From: RGIG4140 sp045632845
Lineage (GTDB): Bacteria; Pseudomonadota; Alphaproteobacteria; CAAHEQ01; UBA3637
Direction: 5' to 3'
DNA length: 64,000 nucleotides
NCBI GenBank assembly: GCA_045632845.1
Contig: JAZQXL010000014.1
Coordinates: 140,164 to 204,163, forward strand
This document shows positions 43,617 to 51,461 of the stretch, piece after piece; the first letter of the stretch is position 1; each line of letters opens with the position of its first letter. The notes below the pieces were generated by a model that was not told the DNA's origin, did no database searches, and saw nothing but the letters and a program-made list of their open reading frames with translations. The position numbers and the translations under genes were made by a program.

Positions 43617-44366
43617 TTAACTACGACCATCTATTTTGTTCAATACCCCAATTGAAACAGGAGTATCCTTTTTTGTTGGCAAATCCGCTAAAAAAGCACC
43701 CTTTTCACCACTAGAATAAAACCATTTTACAGTTTCATCAAAAATATTTTTTGTTTCAATATACAACCGATTTTCTGGTTCGCAAACTTCTGAAATTCGT
43801 GGCAATTTAGCACCTCGAAAAGTAAATATATTAACAGGATCAAAAATGTACCTTTTACCGTCTGATTCAAAAGCAATAAAACTATGTGCTTCAAAATCAC
43901 CAAAATCACCATTCGTGACCACTTCGCCACCAACATAGCGCGTTGGGATATTTTGTCTTTGAAAATACCCTTGCGCTAAAACAGAAAATTCCGTACAAGC
44001 ACAAGCTTTATTTGCCACCGTATCAGACAAATTCTTTGGTTTTCCAACCCCATAAAATCCATTATGCTTGCCTACATTAACAATATCTGGATACATTTTA
44101 TTCATAACATTGTTAAAAGCCATCATGTGACAAAAAAGAGAAAAGTCTAAACTTGACTTACTACTTTCATACCATGATTTAACGTTATCTAAAGCCATTA
44201 ACCCTTTAGCATTTTTTTCAATCCGACTAAACAATTCCTCAAAAGAATTAAAATCAGCAATCATGTGTATATTATTTCTACCAGCAACAGCTCCCCCCGC
44301 AGGAAGAACCTCTTCATTTTCAATTTTATCAGAAATCAAATGTCCGTCACCTAATTCTTTATACAT
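43617..44366 (-). CDS. Transglutaminase-like Cys-His-Asp protein
   Basis: 249 residues. The papain-like/transglutaminase core is visible: Cys in NKACACTEFSVLAQGYFQRQ (C122 or C124), His161 in FEAHSFIAFESDG and Asp176 in RYIFDPVN, correctly ordered. The middle NIPTRYVGGEV is typical of bacterial transglutaminase-like domains. N-terminal about 90 residues are unassigned. No signal peptide. It could be a peptidase, amidase or cross-linking/deamidating effector. A truncated gene end lies immediately upstream (44390-44524), suggesting a decayed partner in the same unit. Confidence 0.78.
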   Translation of the reverse strand: MYKELGDGHLISDKIENEEVLPAGGAVAGRNNIHMIADFNSFEELFSRIEKNAKGLMALDNVKSWYESSKSSLDFSLFCHMMAFNNVMNKMYPDIVNVGKHNGFYGVGKPKNLSDTVANKACACTEFSVLAQGYFQRQNIPTRYVGGEVVTNGDFGDFEAHSFIAFESDGKRYIFDPVNIFTFRGAKLPRISEVCEPENRLYIETKNIFDETVKWFYSSGEKGAFLADLPTKKDTPVSIGVLNKIDGRS

Positions 44367-44389
44367 TTTTTACCCATCTATCATTCTAT

Positions 44390-44524
44390 TTAGCGTTCAT
44401 TTTGTTTTTTGTGATTGTTTTTTTTAGAATCAGCTCCGCCTGTAATATCCTGCCCTAACGTCTTAAGTATTGCATCAAATTGAGTTTGAGCCTCTTGATT
44501 TACAGTTCCTGTATTTTGATATAG
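44390..44524 (-). pseudogene. 3' remnant of a truncated gene
   Basis: An open stretch of 44 codons without any start codon ends in TAA at 44390-44392. It reads NTGTVNQEAQTQFDAILKTL then GQDITGGADSKKNNHKKQNE, a plausible effector C-terminus. The frame is cut by a stop within the palindrome 44514-44535. It sits 23 bases upstream of the transglutaminase-like start. Confidence 0.5.
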
Positions 44525-44535
44525 TTATATCAAAA
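44514..44535. repeat. Perfect palindrome at the breakpoint of the gene remnant
   Basis: TTTTGATATA, two bases, TATATCAAAA: 10-bp arms. No T-run follows, so it is either an operator or a rearrangement junction. Confidence 0.7.
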
Positions 44536-44612
44536 AAAACAAAACTGCGCAATTTATTTTTAATACACATAAAAAAACAAACTTAGAGCTACAAACAATT
44601 TCAAAATCTTTC

Positions 44613-44642
44613 TTGACAGACAAAATCAAAAGAGCGTAGAAC
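44613..44642 (+). promoter_or_regulatory. Promoter of the 282-residue ankyrin gene
   Basis: TTGACA (44613-44618), an 18-base spacer and TAGAAC (44637-44642). The rest of the 44367-44699 gap holds the gene remnant and palindrome. Confidence 0.5.
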
Positions 44643-44699
44643 AAAATTATAAGAAAGAGGAAACCCTCTTCAAATCATTCAAATTTTAAGGAGACAAAA

Positions 44700-45548
44700 A
44701 TGTCACAAATGACACAAGAAGAATATTTTTTGCTTGCTGCGAGCAAAGGTGATTTTAAAACAGTTGAAGCTATGGTGCGACAAGAAGAAGTTAACATTGA
44801 CTGCACCGATTTGATTGGCACAACAGCCCTCATCCGATCTACGGAAAAGGGCGATATCCGAATGACAGATTATTTGCTCGAAATGGGCGCCAATCCCAAC
44901 AAAAAAGCACATGCAACGGGTGAAACACCTTTGATTAATGCAACCCATAACAATCATTTAAAAATCATCAATATGTTGATTGAAAATGGAGCTCAAATTG
45001 ATGAAGCCGACAACTTTGGCAAAACCCCGCTCCTAACCGCGGTGATGACAAACAACGCACCATTAACTCAGCGTTTCGTTCAAGAAGGAGCCGACATCAA
45101 CAAACAAAATGCTTGGGGTCAAACAGCCTTACACTTATCCATTTTGAAAAGCAACTCCAAATTAACTGAATTTTTGTTATCCAAAGAAGCTGATACAAAC
45201 CTTACTGATGAAAAAGGACAAACACCATTGCACCTTGCTGTTCTTTTAAAAGACATCAAAACAACAGCTCTCTTAATTGATAATGGGGCAAAAATTGATA
45301 CCATAGATAAAAAGGGCAAATCTCCTCTTGACTTAGCTGTTCAAAACAAAGACACAAAGATGTTTGAATTCTTGATCCTTTCTGGCGCGAAAACAGAACA
45401 AACTGAAACAAATATTAAACAAGAATTAACTCAAACTCCATTGTATCAGATGAATGAGATTTTAGAAAATAAAGAACAGTTCATAACATCTCAAACGCTT
45501 CCATTGATACAACTTCAGCAACTTGAATCACAAATGGAAAGATCTTAA
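44700..45548 (+). CDS. Ankyrin-repeat protein
   Basis: 282 residues with AAGGAGA before the ATG. Six or so regular ankyrin repeats fill residues 8-235, for example KGDFKTVEAMVRQEEVNIDC, GDIRMTDYLLEMGANPNKKA, NHLKIINMLIENGAQIDEAD, NAPLTQRFVQEGADINKQNA and DIKTTALLIDNGAKIDTIDK. The last 45 residues are Gln/Thr/Leu-rich. No signal peptide or other domain. It acts by protein binding, in the cell or as a translocated effector; the sequence does not decide. Confidence 0.9.
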   Translation: MSQMTQEEYFLLAASKGDFKTVEAMVRQEEVNIDCTDLIGTTALIRSTEKGDIRMTDYLLEMGANPNKKAHATGETPLINATHNNHLKIINMLIENGAQIDEADNFGKTPLLTAVMTNNAPLTQRFVQEGADINKQNAWGQTALHLSILKSNSKLTEFLLSKEADTNLTDEKGQTPLHLAVLLKDIKTTALLIDNGAKIDTIDKKGKSPLDLAVQNKDTKMFEFLILSGAKTEQTETNIKQELTQTPLYQMNEILENKEQFITSQTLPLIQLQQLESQMERS

Positions 45549-45564
45549 GCTTATCATAAAAAAC

Positions 45565-45595
45565 AAAAAATGGCTCTTTTTAGGGTCATTTTTTT
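45565..45595 (+). terminator. Terminator after the ankyrin gene
   Basis: AAAAAATGGCTC and GGGTCATTTTTT pair with G-U wobbles; T-run included. Confidence 0.65.
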
Positions 45596-45619
45596 ATTAT
45601 TACAAACAAAACATATTCA

Positions 45620-45648
45620 TTGATACATCTGTTTAAATATGCTATAAA
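45620..45648 (+). promoter_or_regulatory. Sigma-70 promoter of the 131-residue gene
   Basis: TTGATA (45620-45625), a 17-base spacer and TATAAA (45643-45648), before AAAGGATA and the ATG at 45680. Confidence 0.7.
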
Positions 45649-45679
45649 TAAGCTCTAACTAAAGCGAAAGGATATCAAT

Positions 45680-46075
45680 ATGCGACACGTTAGAACACAT
45701 GAAAATTACAATTTTAGAATTGAAGACGTTTATGATAATGACAAATTAAAATTCACCATTCGTATTTCTTATTCCTCAGAATATGAAGCTGGCGGTGACA
45801 GAATGGAAGAATCTTTAGATTCCGTAACAGCCCATTTTGATTTAAAAGGTGAAAACCCAAAACGCGCTTATTTAAGAATGCAATATGGTGAAGAATACAT
45901 CAAACGAATGGAACAAAAAGACTCTCCCCTTCAAAAAGCAAAAGAGGCAAGAGAAAATAGAGATCATGATATCTTGTGGGCAGAACGTGTCAAATGCGCC
46001 AAGTTGCTTGCCTTACAAGGGCACAAAAAAGCTGCAGGTTTAATCATCAAAGACTATTTACAAAATCAAAAGTAA
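45680..46075 (+). CDS. Hypothetical 131-residue protein
   Basis: Good promoter and AAAGGATA support this gene. The N-terminal half looks like beta-strands (NFRIEDVYDNDKLKFTIRIS, MEESLDSVTAHFDLKGENPK); the C-terminal half is helical and basic (ERVKCAKLLALQGHKKAAGL). No membrane segment or known motif. The last codons (AAGLIIKDYLQNQK) are repeated in decayed form after the pseudopilin gene (46658-46702), so this gene was once duplicated. Unknown function. Confidence 0.65.
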   Translation: MRHVRTHENYNFRIEDVYDNDKLKFTIRISYSSEYEAGGDRMEESLDSVTAHFDLKGENPKRAYLRMQYGEEYIKRMEQKDSPLQKAKEARENRDHDILWAERVKCAKLLALQGHKKAAGLIIKDYLQNQK

Positions 46076-46121
46076 ATTCATGAAAACACATGCAAATTAT
46101 CTTTCTTGTATTTTTGAAAAA

Positions 46122-46181
46122 TTGCTTGAAATTAAAAATTCACTATGATAAGTGTAAATTAATCGGTCGTTTAATTTACAC
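46122..46181 (+). promoter_or_regulatory. Promoter and palindromic element of the first pseudopilin gene
   Basis: TTGCTT (46122-46127), a 16-base spacer and TATGAT (46144-46149), directly followed by a perfect 11-bp inverted repeat GTGTAAATTAA / TTAATTTACAC (46152-46162 and 46171-46181). The palindrome would sit at the transcription start. The same arrangement precedes the second pseudopilin gene. Confidence 0.75.
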
Positions 46182-46197
46182 ATAAAGGATAAATCTC

Positions 46198-46647
46198 ATG
46201 AAATTCAAAAAATCTCAATCAGGTCGCTCTATGGTAGAAATGCTGGGTGTTTTGGCAATTATTGGTGTACTTTCAGTTGGCGGTATTGCAGGCTACTCCC
46301 ACTCAATGCGCAGACACAGAGCTAATCAAATTGCCGACTTTGTTGCAAAAAATGCTTTAATTGTATATGGACAATGTCAACAAAAGCTTATGGATGGTAC
46401 AATATCTGTGATTAGTGATTGTTACGACAGTAGAATTTCATGGACAGCTGAAAATGGTGAGGTTGGAACCCTCCCTGCTGGTCTTAAAGCATTTGCTTTC
46501 ACCAACATTTTAACAGACTCTATTGAGGCTGATATTGTTAATATGAGTGCAGCTTTTGATGATGATAAACTTTGCCAAGCTGTTGCTTCAATCAGCGGAA
46601 CAACCTGTACAAAGGGTATAGTAGGATTTAAGATCAAACAAAACTAA
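46198..46647 (+). CDS. Type IV pseudopilin-like protein (copy 1)
   Basis: 149 residues with AAGGATAAATCTC before the ATG. A class III signal peptide is present: MKFKKSQSG then RSMVEMLGVLAIIGVLSVGG, with cleavage expected after Gly and Glu at position +5 of the mature form. The hydrophobic helix is followed by a small soluble domain with two Cys near the C-terminus (DDDKLCQAVASISGTTC). It would be processed by PilD and assembled into a pilus or type II secretion pseudopilus. The first 45 residues are nearly identical to the 55722 protein although codons differ, so purifying selection acts on them. No pilus assembly genes are in the window. Confidence 0.85.
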   Translation: MKFKKSQSGRSMVEMLGVLAIIGVLSVGGIAGYSHSMRRHRANQIADFVAKNALIVYGQCQQKLMDGTISVISDCYDSRISWTAENGEVGTLPAGLKAFAFTNILTDSIEADIVNMSAAFDDDKLCQAVASISGTTCTKGIVGFKIKQN

Positions 46648-46657
46648 TATCCTCCCG

Positions 46658-46702
46658 AAAGCTGGTTTAATCATCAATGATTGCTAGCAAAATCAAAAGT
46701 AA
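46658..46702 (+). pseudogene. Decayed 3' end of a duplicate of the 131-residue gene
   Basis: In frame it reads KAGLIINDC, stop, QNQK, stop, against KAAGLIIKDYLQNQK in the intact gene at 45680; DNA identity is high over about 45 bases. The pseudopilin gene lies between the two copies. Confidence 0.75.
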
Positions 46703-46738
46703 AAGTTATACAACATTAATTTTGGCTCAAAAAAAATT

Positions 46739-46768
46739 AAAAGGACTGTGTTTTTTCAGTCCTTTTTT
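46739..46768. terminator. Bidirectional terminator
   Basis: AAAAGGACTG, loop TGTTTTTT, CAGTCCTTTTTT. It ends the pseudopilin transcript and directly follows the stop of the minus-strand ORF at 46770. Confidence 0.9.
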
Positions 46769-46769
46769 A

Positions 46770-47006
46770 TTATCCTCTTTCTTTAACCTGAAAGAAACGC
46801 CTTGCATCATAGAGTGGATCATTCAAAATCTTTTTATAAAGTGTATTGTGATTTTTAAGCCAAACAGCTTGCATACATTTGGGTGCTTGTTGCGCATCTT
46901 TTGAAAAAAAATGACGCGATTGGGCCAAAGCCTTTTTTCTCAAACAAGCATCCAAATGTGCAACACGCCTTGTTTGTGATAAAATTTTCAACTCTTCTTG
47001 GGTCAT
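46770..47006 (-). CDS. Small basic hypothetical protein
   Basis: 78 residues: MTQEELKILSQTRRVAHLDA then CLRKKALAQSRHFFSKDAQQ. Helical, Lys/Arg-rich, no membrane part. A terminator right after the stop supports it, but the ribosome binding site is weak (AAAGAG). Possible nucleic-acid binder; unknown. Confidence 0.5.
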   Translation of the reverse strand: MTQEELKILSQTRRVAHLDACLRKKALAQSRHFFSKDAQQAPKCMQAVWLKNHNTLYKKILNDPLYDARRFFQVKERG

Positions 47007-47141
47007 ATTTATTTTTACTCTTTTTTTGTTGTAACACTTTTAAAATGCACTGATTTTGGGCGTTATTCTATCAAATTTTTCACAAAAATTCAACAACTTT
47101 TATCTAAAATAAAAAACATTTAAGAAAAACCTTCTTTTTTT

Positions 47142-47170
47142 TTGACATACTTTGCAAATCTCTTTAGAAT
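47142..47170 (+). promoter_or_regulatory. Sigma-70 promoter of the sialyltransferase-like gene
   Basis: TTGACA (47142-47147), a 17-base spacer and TAGAAT (47165-47170), 27 bases before the ATG at 47197 with AAAAAGGA between. Confidence 0.75.
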
Positions 47171-47196
47171 AAAAAAAACAAAAAAAGGATTTTACC

Positions 47197-48480
47197 ATGT
47201 TAAAAAAATACAAATACTTAATAATCGCAACATTTACATCCATTCTTTTAGGTTTCTCAGCCCCTTACTTTTGGAATATATACCACTATCTTCCATTCAA
47301 AAAAAAAGAGATTCACATTTTCTTTGAAACTTATGCAACAGCACCTGCTTTTTCACACATAATTGCTTATGCCCAGCTACCAAAAGAAACAAAAAAAATT
47401 ATTGGATGGAGTAGATTTCCAAATCGTTCTAAAATCTTTGATTTAAAAAAATATAACACTATTGAAATTCCAATGGTAAAAAATCAACAACAAGTTGTTG
47501 CCAATTTTATGAACTATGGTACTACCGTGTTTGATGAAATTTCAAAAGATCCCTCTGCAGCCATTGTCATTCATACCAGTTTTGACAAAGTTGCCAACGC
47601 CTTAAAACCTATTTTAGACATCATTCCAAAACAACGCATCAAAGCGATTCACTTGTATGAAGATGGCTATGGTGATATTTTAAAATGGAATGACGCCATT
47701 TCAAATGAAACATCCTTACTTATGGATAACATCAAGCAAGAAACGGCGGAACTATTGGAATCAAAAAACAAAGATGTCTGGCTCATTCGCCATGTTTTTG
47801 GGTTAAGATATCACTACCCTGTCACATACCATTTCTTAAATGCAAGCAAATTTAAAAACATCAAACGATTGGAAAAAATCTTCACCAACTTTGATAATTT
47901 AAACATTCAAGAAATCAATTTTGAAAATTTAGCAAAAACATTGACCACTGAACAAAAAAAGATTGTCTTTCAACTGAGCGGTTTTGATTATGAAAAATAT
48001 AGCAAACTCATGCAAAACAAAAAATCTTTGATGTTTGTTACAGGCTTTCATTTTGGACTTAAAAATTATATGGACGCCGAAATCAAAGTCCTTTCTTTGC
48101 TAAAAGAAAATAAATTAGAAAAATTTAAATTAGAAAACCCTGAAGACTATGTCTGGTTTTTCAAACCACACCCTGCTTATAACCAAATTTACAAACAAGA
48201 AGTTATCAAAAACAACTTCCCTGATATTATTGAAATTCCACCAGAAGTTCCTTATGAAGCCTTTATTCTCGCAGGGTTAAAACCAACTTTAACCGCAGGA
48301 TTTAGCTCTTCACTTTTCTTTTCTCTCAAAAAAGAAGATATCCTCTTTTATGCCAAGCGTCCTAAATATCCAACATCTCCATTGGCCATGTTAGACGATC
48401 ATTATTTAACAGCGTTGTTGTTAGATGGTAACGTTGAAAAAGAACAAGTCATTCTTTATGAAGATTTTTTTGAAAAATAA
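47197..48480 (+). CDS. Membrane-anchored GT80-like sialyltransferase
   Basis: 427 residues. An N-terminal membrane anchor (YLIIATFTSILLGFSAPYFW) is followed by a GT-B-like enzyme. Three hallmarks of the Pasteurellaceae/Photobacterium sialyltransferase family are in order: IHLYEDGYGDI (E155-D156-G, the YDDG site with the catalytic Asp), VWFFKPHPAYNQ (K-P-H325-P, the K-G-H-P site) and LKPTLTAGFSSSLFFSLKKE (S370-S-S with FFSL). GT80 enzymes transfer sialic acid from CMP-Neu5Ac. No CMP-sialate synthesis genes are in the window. Good promoter; the next gene follows after 14 bases. Alternative: transferase for a related keto-sugar such as Kdo or legionaminic acid. Confidence 0.75.
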   Translation: MLKKYKYLIIATFTSILLGFSAPYFWNIYHYLPFKKKEIHIFFETYATAPAFSHIIAYAQLPKETKKIIGWSRFPNRSKIFDLKKYNTIEIPMVKNQQQVVANFMNYGTTVFDEISKDPSAAIVIHTSFDKVANALKPILDIIPKQRIKAIHLYEDGYGDILKWNDAISNETSLLMDNIKQETAELLESKNKDVWLIRHVFGLRYHYPVTYHFLNASKFKNIKRLEKIFTNFDNLNIQEINFENLAKTLTTEQKKIVFQLSGFDYEKYSKLMQNKKSLMFVTGFHFGLKNYMDAEIKVLSLLKENKLEKFKLENPEDYVWFFKPHPAYNQIYKQEVIKNNFPDIIEIPPEVPYEAFILAGLKPTLTAGFSSSLFFSLKKEDILFYAKRPKYPTSPLAMLDDHYLTALLLDGNVEKEQVILYEDFFEK

Positions 48481-48494
48481 ATAAGGATATCTGT

Positions 48495-48941
48495 ATGAAA
48501 AAATTTATTTATTTTCTTTTCATGTTGGGATTTTTTAGCAATCCTCTTTCCGTATATGCAGGGGTCAAATGTCACATGCTTGGTAATATTGAATATTGCC
48601 AGGGCAGAGATGACAAAGGAAATAAAATTGATATCAAAAAACACTCTGTTGGAAATATAACCTACACCGAAGGAAAGATCGGGGATAAAAAAATCAGAAC
48701 AAAAACCAGAAATGTTGGAAATATCTCTTACACAGATGGAAAAATTGGCGACGACAAAATTCATACACAAAAACGAGAATTAAACAAAGCCTCTTATGTC
48801 AATGGCTATATTGGAGAAGATAATGTCCGTTTCAAAAAAACAAACATTGGAAATAAAACACACATTAATGGCAAAATTGGGGATGAAAAATTAAACATTG
48901 AAGCCCAAGACATTGGTGATAATAGATACTATAATTTTTAA
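48495..48941 (+). CDS. Secreted protein with tandem 24-residue beta-type repeats
   Basis: 148 residues with AAGGATA before the ATG. Signal peptide ends at SVYA-G. The mature part is about five tandem repeats of the pattern V-G-N-I-x-Y-T-x-G-K-I-G-D-x-K-I (VGNITYTEGKIGDKKIRTKT, VGNISYTDGKIGDDKIHTQK, GNKTHINGKIGDEKLNIEAQ). Such short regular repeats suggest a beta-solenoid or fibre. It follows the sialyltransferase-like gene by 14 bases and may be co-transcribed. Unknown function; periplasmic or surface location. Confidence 0.75.
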   Translation: MKKFIYFLFMLGFFSNPLSVYAGVKCHMLGNIEYCQGRDDKGNKIDIKKHSVGNITYTEGKIGDKKIRTKTRNVGNISYTDGKIGDDKIHTQKRELNKASYVNGYIGEDNVRFKKTNIGNKTHINGKIGDEKLNIEAQDIGDNRYYNF

Positions 48942-49037
48942 CACCTTTTGTTAAAAAAATCTTTTGTTTATGGATATTTTATTTGCTATTTCAAAAAAAA
49001 GCGTGATATAAAAAAAATATAATAGTAAGGGGGCAAC

Positions 49038-51332
49038 ATGAACAAAAAAATCATCATAACAGTAAGTGCTATTTTATCTCTTGGCGTTGCAGGATACATC
49101 TATTACGGGTTCACACCATTGAAAATATATTACCCAAATGGACAACTGCAATCTGAAGCCCCTCGTAAATTTTACAAAAAAGAAGGGATGGCTTTTGAAT
49201 ATTATGAAGATGGCCACCTCAAAATGGAAACACCTTATCAAGGGGGGCTTAAACACGGCATTCAAGTCAACCATTTTAAAGATCGGATCCGTCTTGAAAC
49301 CCCCTATCAAAATGGTAAAAAAGAAGGCACGGCAAAACTTTCATACTCCCCACAAAAAAGTTACTCTTTTCCTTTTCACAACAATCAACTGGTTGGTAAG
49401 ATTCAATTAAATGAAAACACAATCGTTCAAGTTGATACAAACAGACAATTCACCATTCAAGATCAAGTCAAAGGGCGCCTTGTTTGTGACGATTTAGAGC
49501 TCATTCAAAACATCACTGTTCAAGATGTAAACAAACGTCTTATGGGTATTGCCAAATGTGTTGCCATTGAAAACTTCAACTATCAAAATGTTGGTAACCC
49601 ACCTCTTTCAATTCAATTTGATGGTGCTTTTCAATACCCAAGTTTTACAAAAACAACCACCATTGAACTAACAGATGAACATCATTTGTTAGAAAAACAA
49701 AACCCGCTTGCTGACAAAGAAAGCAAAAATGAACCAGCTTATCTTTCTGAATTAAAAACATATTCACAACATTATCTTGTTCAAAATGGAACCATCACCA
49801 TTGATGAAAACAACAAGAATATTTATTTCAAAGGGTTTAACAAAAACAAAGATAAACTTTTTGAAATTGATCTTGACTCTTCAGACATTTCCGCAATTGT
49901 TGAAAATTTGTATAAATTTGCTCAAACAGAAAAAGAAGAGATTCTTTTAGAGGTATTTAGAAAAATCAATATAAATAAATATCTTTTATTTACCCCTCAG
50001 GGCAAAAAAAATGCTGAACTTGTGGGAAAAATCGGTTTTGGTACAGAAACAGGATTTATTGAAAATGGAACGCATTTTGACTTGTTCAGCGCCCAAGAAA
50101 AACCTGTTTTAAAACTCACAAAAATTGAAAATGGATTAAACATTAAAATTGCTTATCCAAACGGGGATAAAGACTTTTTCACGGCAGATATCAAAATTGA
50201 TTGCCCTGAACTTGATGAATTAATCAAAAAATTCAAAGATGCTCAAACATTAAATGAAGAAGAACTTTCTAAAATTAGAAAATCAATCAATCCATTTGCC
50301 CTTATTCCAAACACAGTTACCATTCCTCATTTACGGATTAAAAACCATGCTGGACAAGATGTTTTGACCGTCAACGATTTTGTTATTGAACCATTTACAC
50401 AAAGTGTAACAGGGTCTATTCAACTCTCCAACAATGCAAAACCTTATAGAATATACAACTTCAAAGGAAACTCCGATACAGTTGAAATGGTTGCAAATGG
50501 TGAAACATCTGAAATTTCTGTACAACAAATTCCAGAAACCATTTCACAAGACTGGATCAATGAACAACGCTCAAAAATTGCGGAAGCCTGGATCAAAGAA
50601 GCAAAAGCAGAAATTGAAAGCGAAAATAAAACATCCCTCACTTTTGCCTATATTGGTGGCATTGAAGGATACAACACAGCAATTAAGCGTTTTGATGCAA
50701 CCACCATTATTGACATCGTAGATAAATATATTGCCCTAATTGAAAATGGTGTTGCTGCAAGTGCTGAAACAAATAATTTAAACAGCTATCAAATCCCAAC
50801 ACTTGCTGAAACAGGTCTTCAATCAGGCATTGAGCAGATGGGTGTTCAAATTGAAACCACCGATATTTCAAATAAAGGAATTGCTTTAAAAATTTCATTT
50901 AGTGAAGAAAAAGTCGCCCTTTGCCAAGCTGTAGCAAAAGAGATGGATGAACCATGCCAAGATTTAAGCATCACTTTCATCTACCCTTCTGAACTGGTTA
51001 TAAAAGCATACAGCAAACAGAATGTATCTATAAATGAAAATACCACCCCTTCTAATGAAGAAGCACCTCTTGCTTTAGAAAACAGCGCTCAACAAGCTGA
51101 AGAAGATGGTTTAAAAGAACCTATTTCTACCGAAGCTAAAGATGAAACACTTGCAATAGAAGAAGTTTTACCTGCAGAAACAGTGATGGAAAATAATGTT
51201 TCTGAAACTGCAAATATAGAAGCCTTACTTCTTGAAGAAATAGAAATCTCATCGCCTGTTATTGCTGAAATTCCAACCCCAAAAATTTCATCAGCCTACC
51301 CCACAACAAATGAAGCTGAAGAAAAAATTTAA
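49038..51332 (+). CDS. Membrane-anchored protein with MORN-like repeats and a large YdgA/DUF945-like region
   Basis: 764 residues with AAGGGGG before the ATG. N-terminal anchor IIITVSAILSLGVAGYIYYG, then YwqK-type repeats (LKIYYPNGQLQSEAPRKFYK, AFEYYEDGHLKMETPYQGGL, RIRLETPYQNGKKEG), then a long beta-rich region and helical pairs (EEILLEVFRKININKYLLFT) reminiscent of DUF945/YdgA periplasmic proteins. The C-terminus is Glu/Ala-rich and disordered. Probably periplasmic, tethered to the inner membrane. Own transcript ended by the strong terminator at 51347. The DUF945 comparison is tentative. Confidence 0.7.
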   Translation: MNKKIIITVSAILSLGVAGYIYYGFTPLKIYYPNGQLQSEAPRKFYKKEGMAFEYYEDGHLKMETPYQGGLKHGIQVNHFKDRIRLETPYQNGKKEGTAKLSYSPQKSYSFPFHNNQLVGKIQLNENTIVQVDTNRQFTIQDQVKGRLVCDDLELIQNITVQDVNKRLMGIAKCVAIENFNYQNVGNPPLSIQFDGAFQYPSFTKTTTIELTDEHHLLEKQNPLADKESKNEPAYLSELKTYSQHYLVQNGTITIDENNKNIYFKGFNKNKDKLFEIDLDSSDISAIVENLYKFAQTEKEEILLEVFRKININKYLLFTPQGKKNAELVGKIGFGTETGFIENGTHFDLFSAQEKPVLKLTKIENGLNIKIAYPNGDKDFFTADIKIDCPELDELIKKFKDAQTLNEEELSKIRKSINPFALIPNTVTIPHLRIKNHAGQDVLTVNDFVIEPFTQSVTGSIQLSNNAKPYRIYNFKGNSDTVEMVANGETSEISVQQIPETISQDWINEQRSKIAEAWIKEAKAEIESENKTSLTFAYIGGIEGYNTAIKRFDATTIIDIVDKYIALIENGVAASAETNNLNSYQIPTLAETGLQSGIEQMGVQIETTDISNKGIALKISFSEEKVALCQAVAKEMDEPCQDLSITFIYPSELVIKAYSKQNVSINENTTPSNEEAPLALENSAQQAEEDGLKEPISTEAKDETLAIEEVLPAETVMENNVSETANIEALLLEEIEISSPVIAEIPTPKISSAYPTTNEAEEKI

Positions 51333-51346
51333 CCCTTAAAATTTTT

Positions 51347-51382
51347 CAATAGGCGTATTTTTTGATACGCCTATTGTTTTAA
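51347..51382 (+). terminator. Strong rho-independent terminator
   Basis: CAATAGGCGTA, 8-base loop, TACGCCTATTG, TTTT; a perfect 11-bp stem. Confidence 0.93.
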
Positions 51383-51403
51383 TTATTAATTTATACGATT
51401 TTG

Positions 51404-51432
51404 TTGACAAAATAGCGCTTTTATGATATATT
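51404..51432 (+). promoter_or_regulatory. Near-consensus promoter of the double-HEPN pair
   Basis: TTGACA (51404-51409), a 17-base spacer and TATATT (51427-51432), 29 bases before the ATG at 51462; AAGAGGA is the binding site. Confidence 0.85.
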
Positions 51433-51461
51433 AGAATGATCTTTATTTTTAAGAGGATTCT

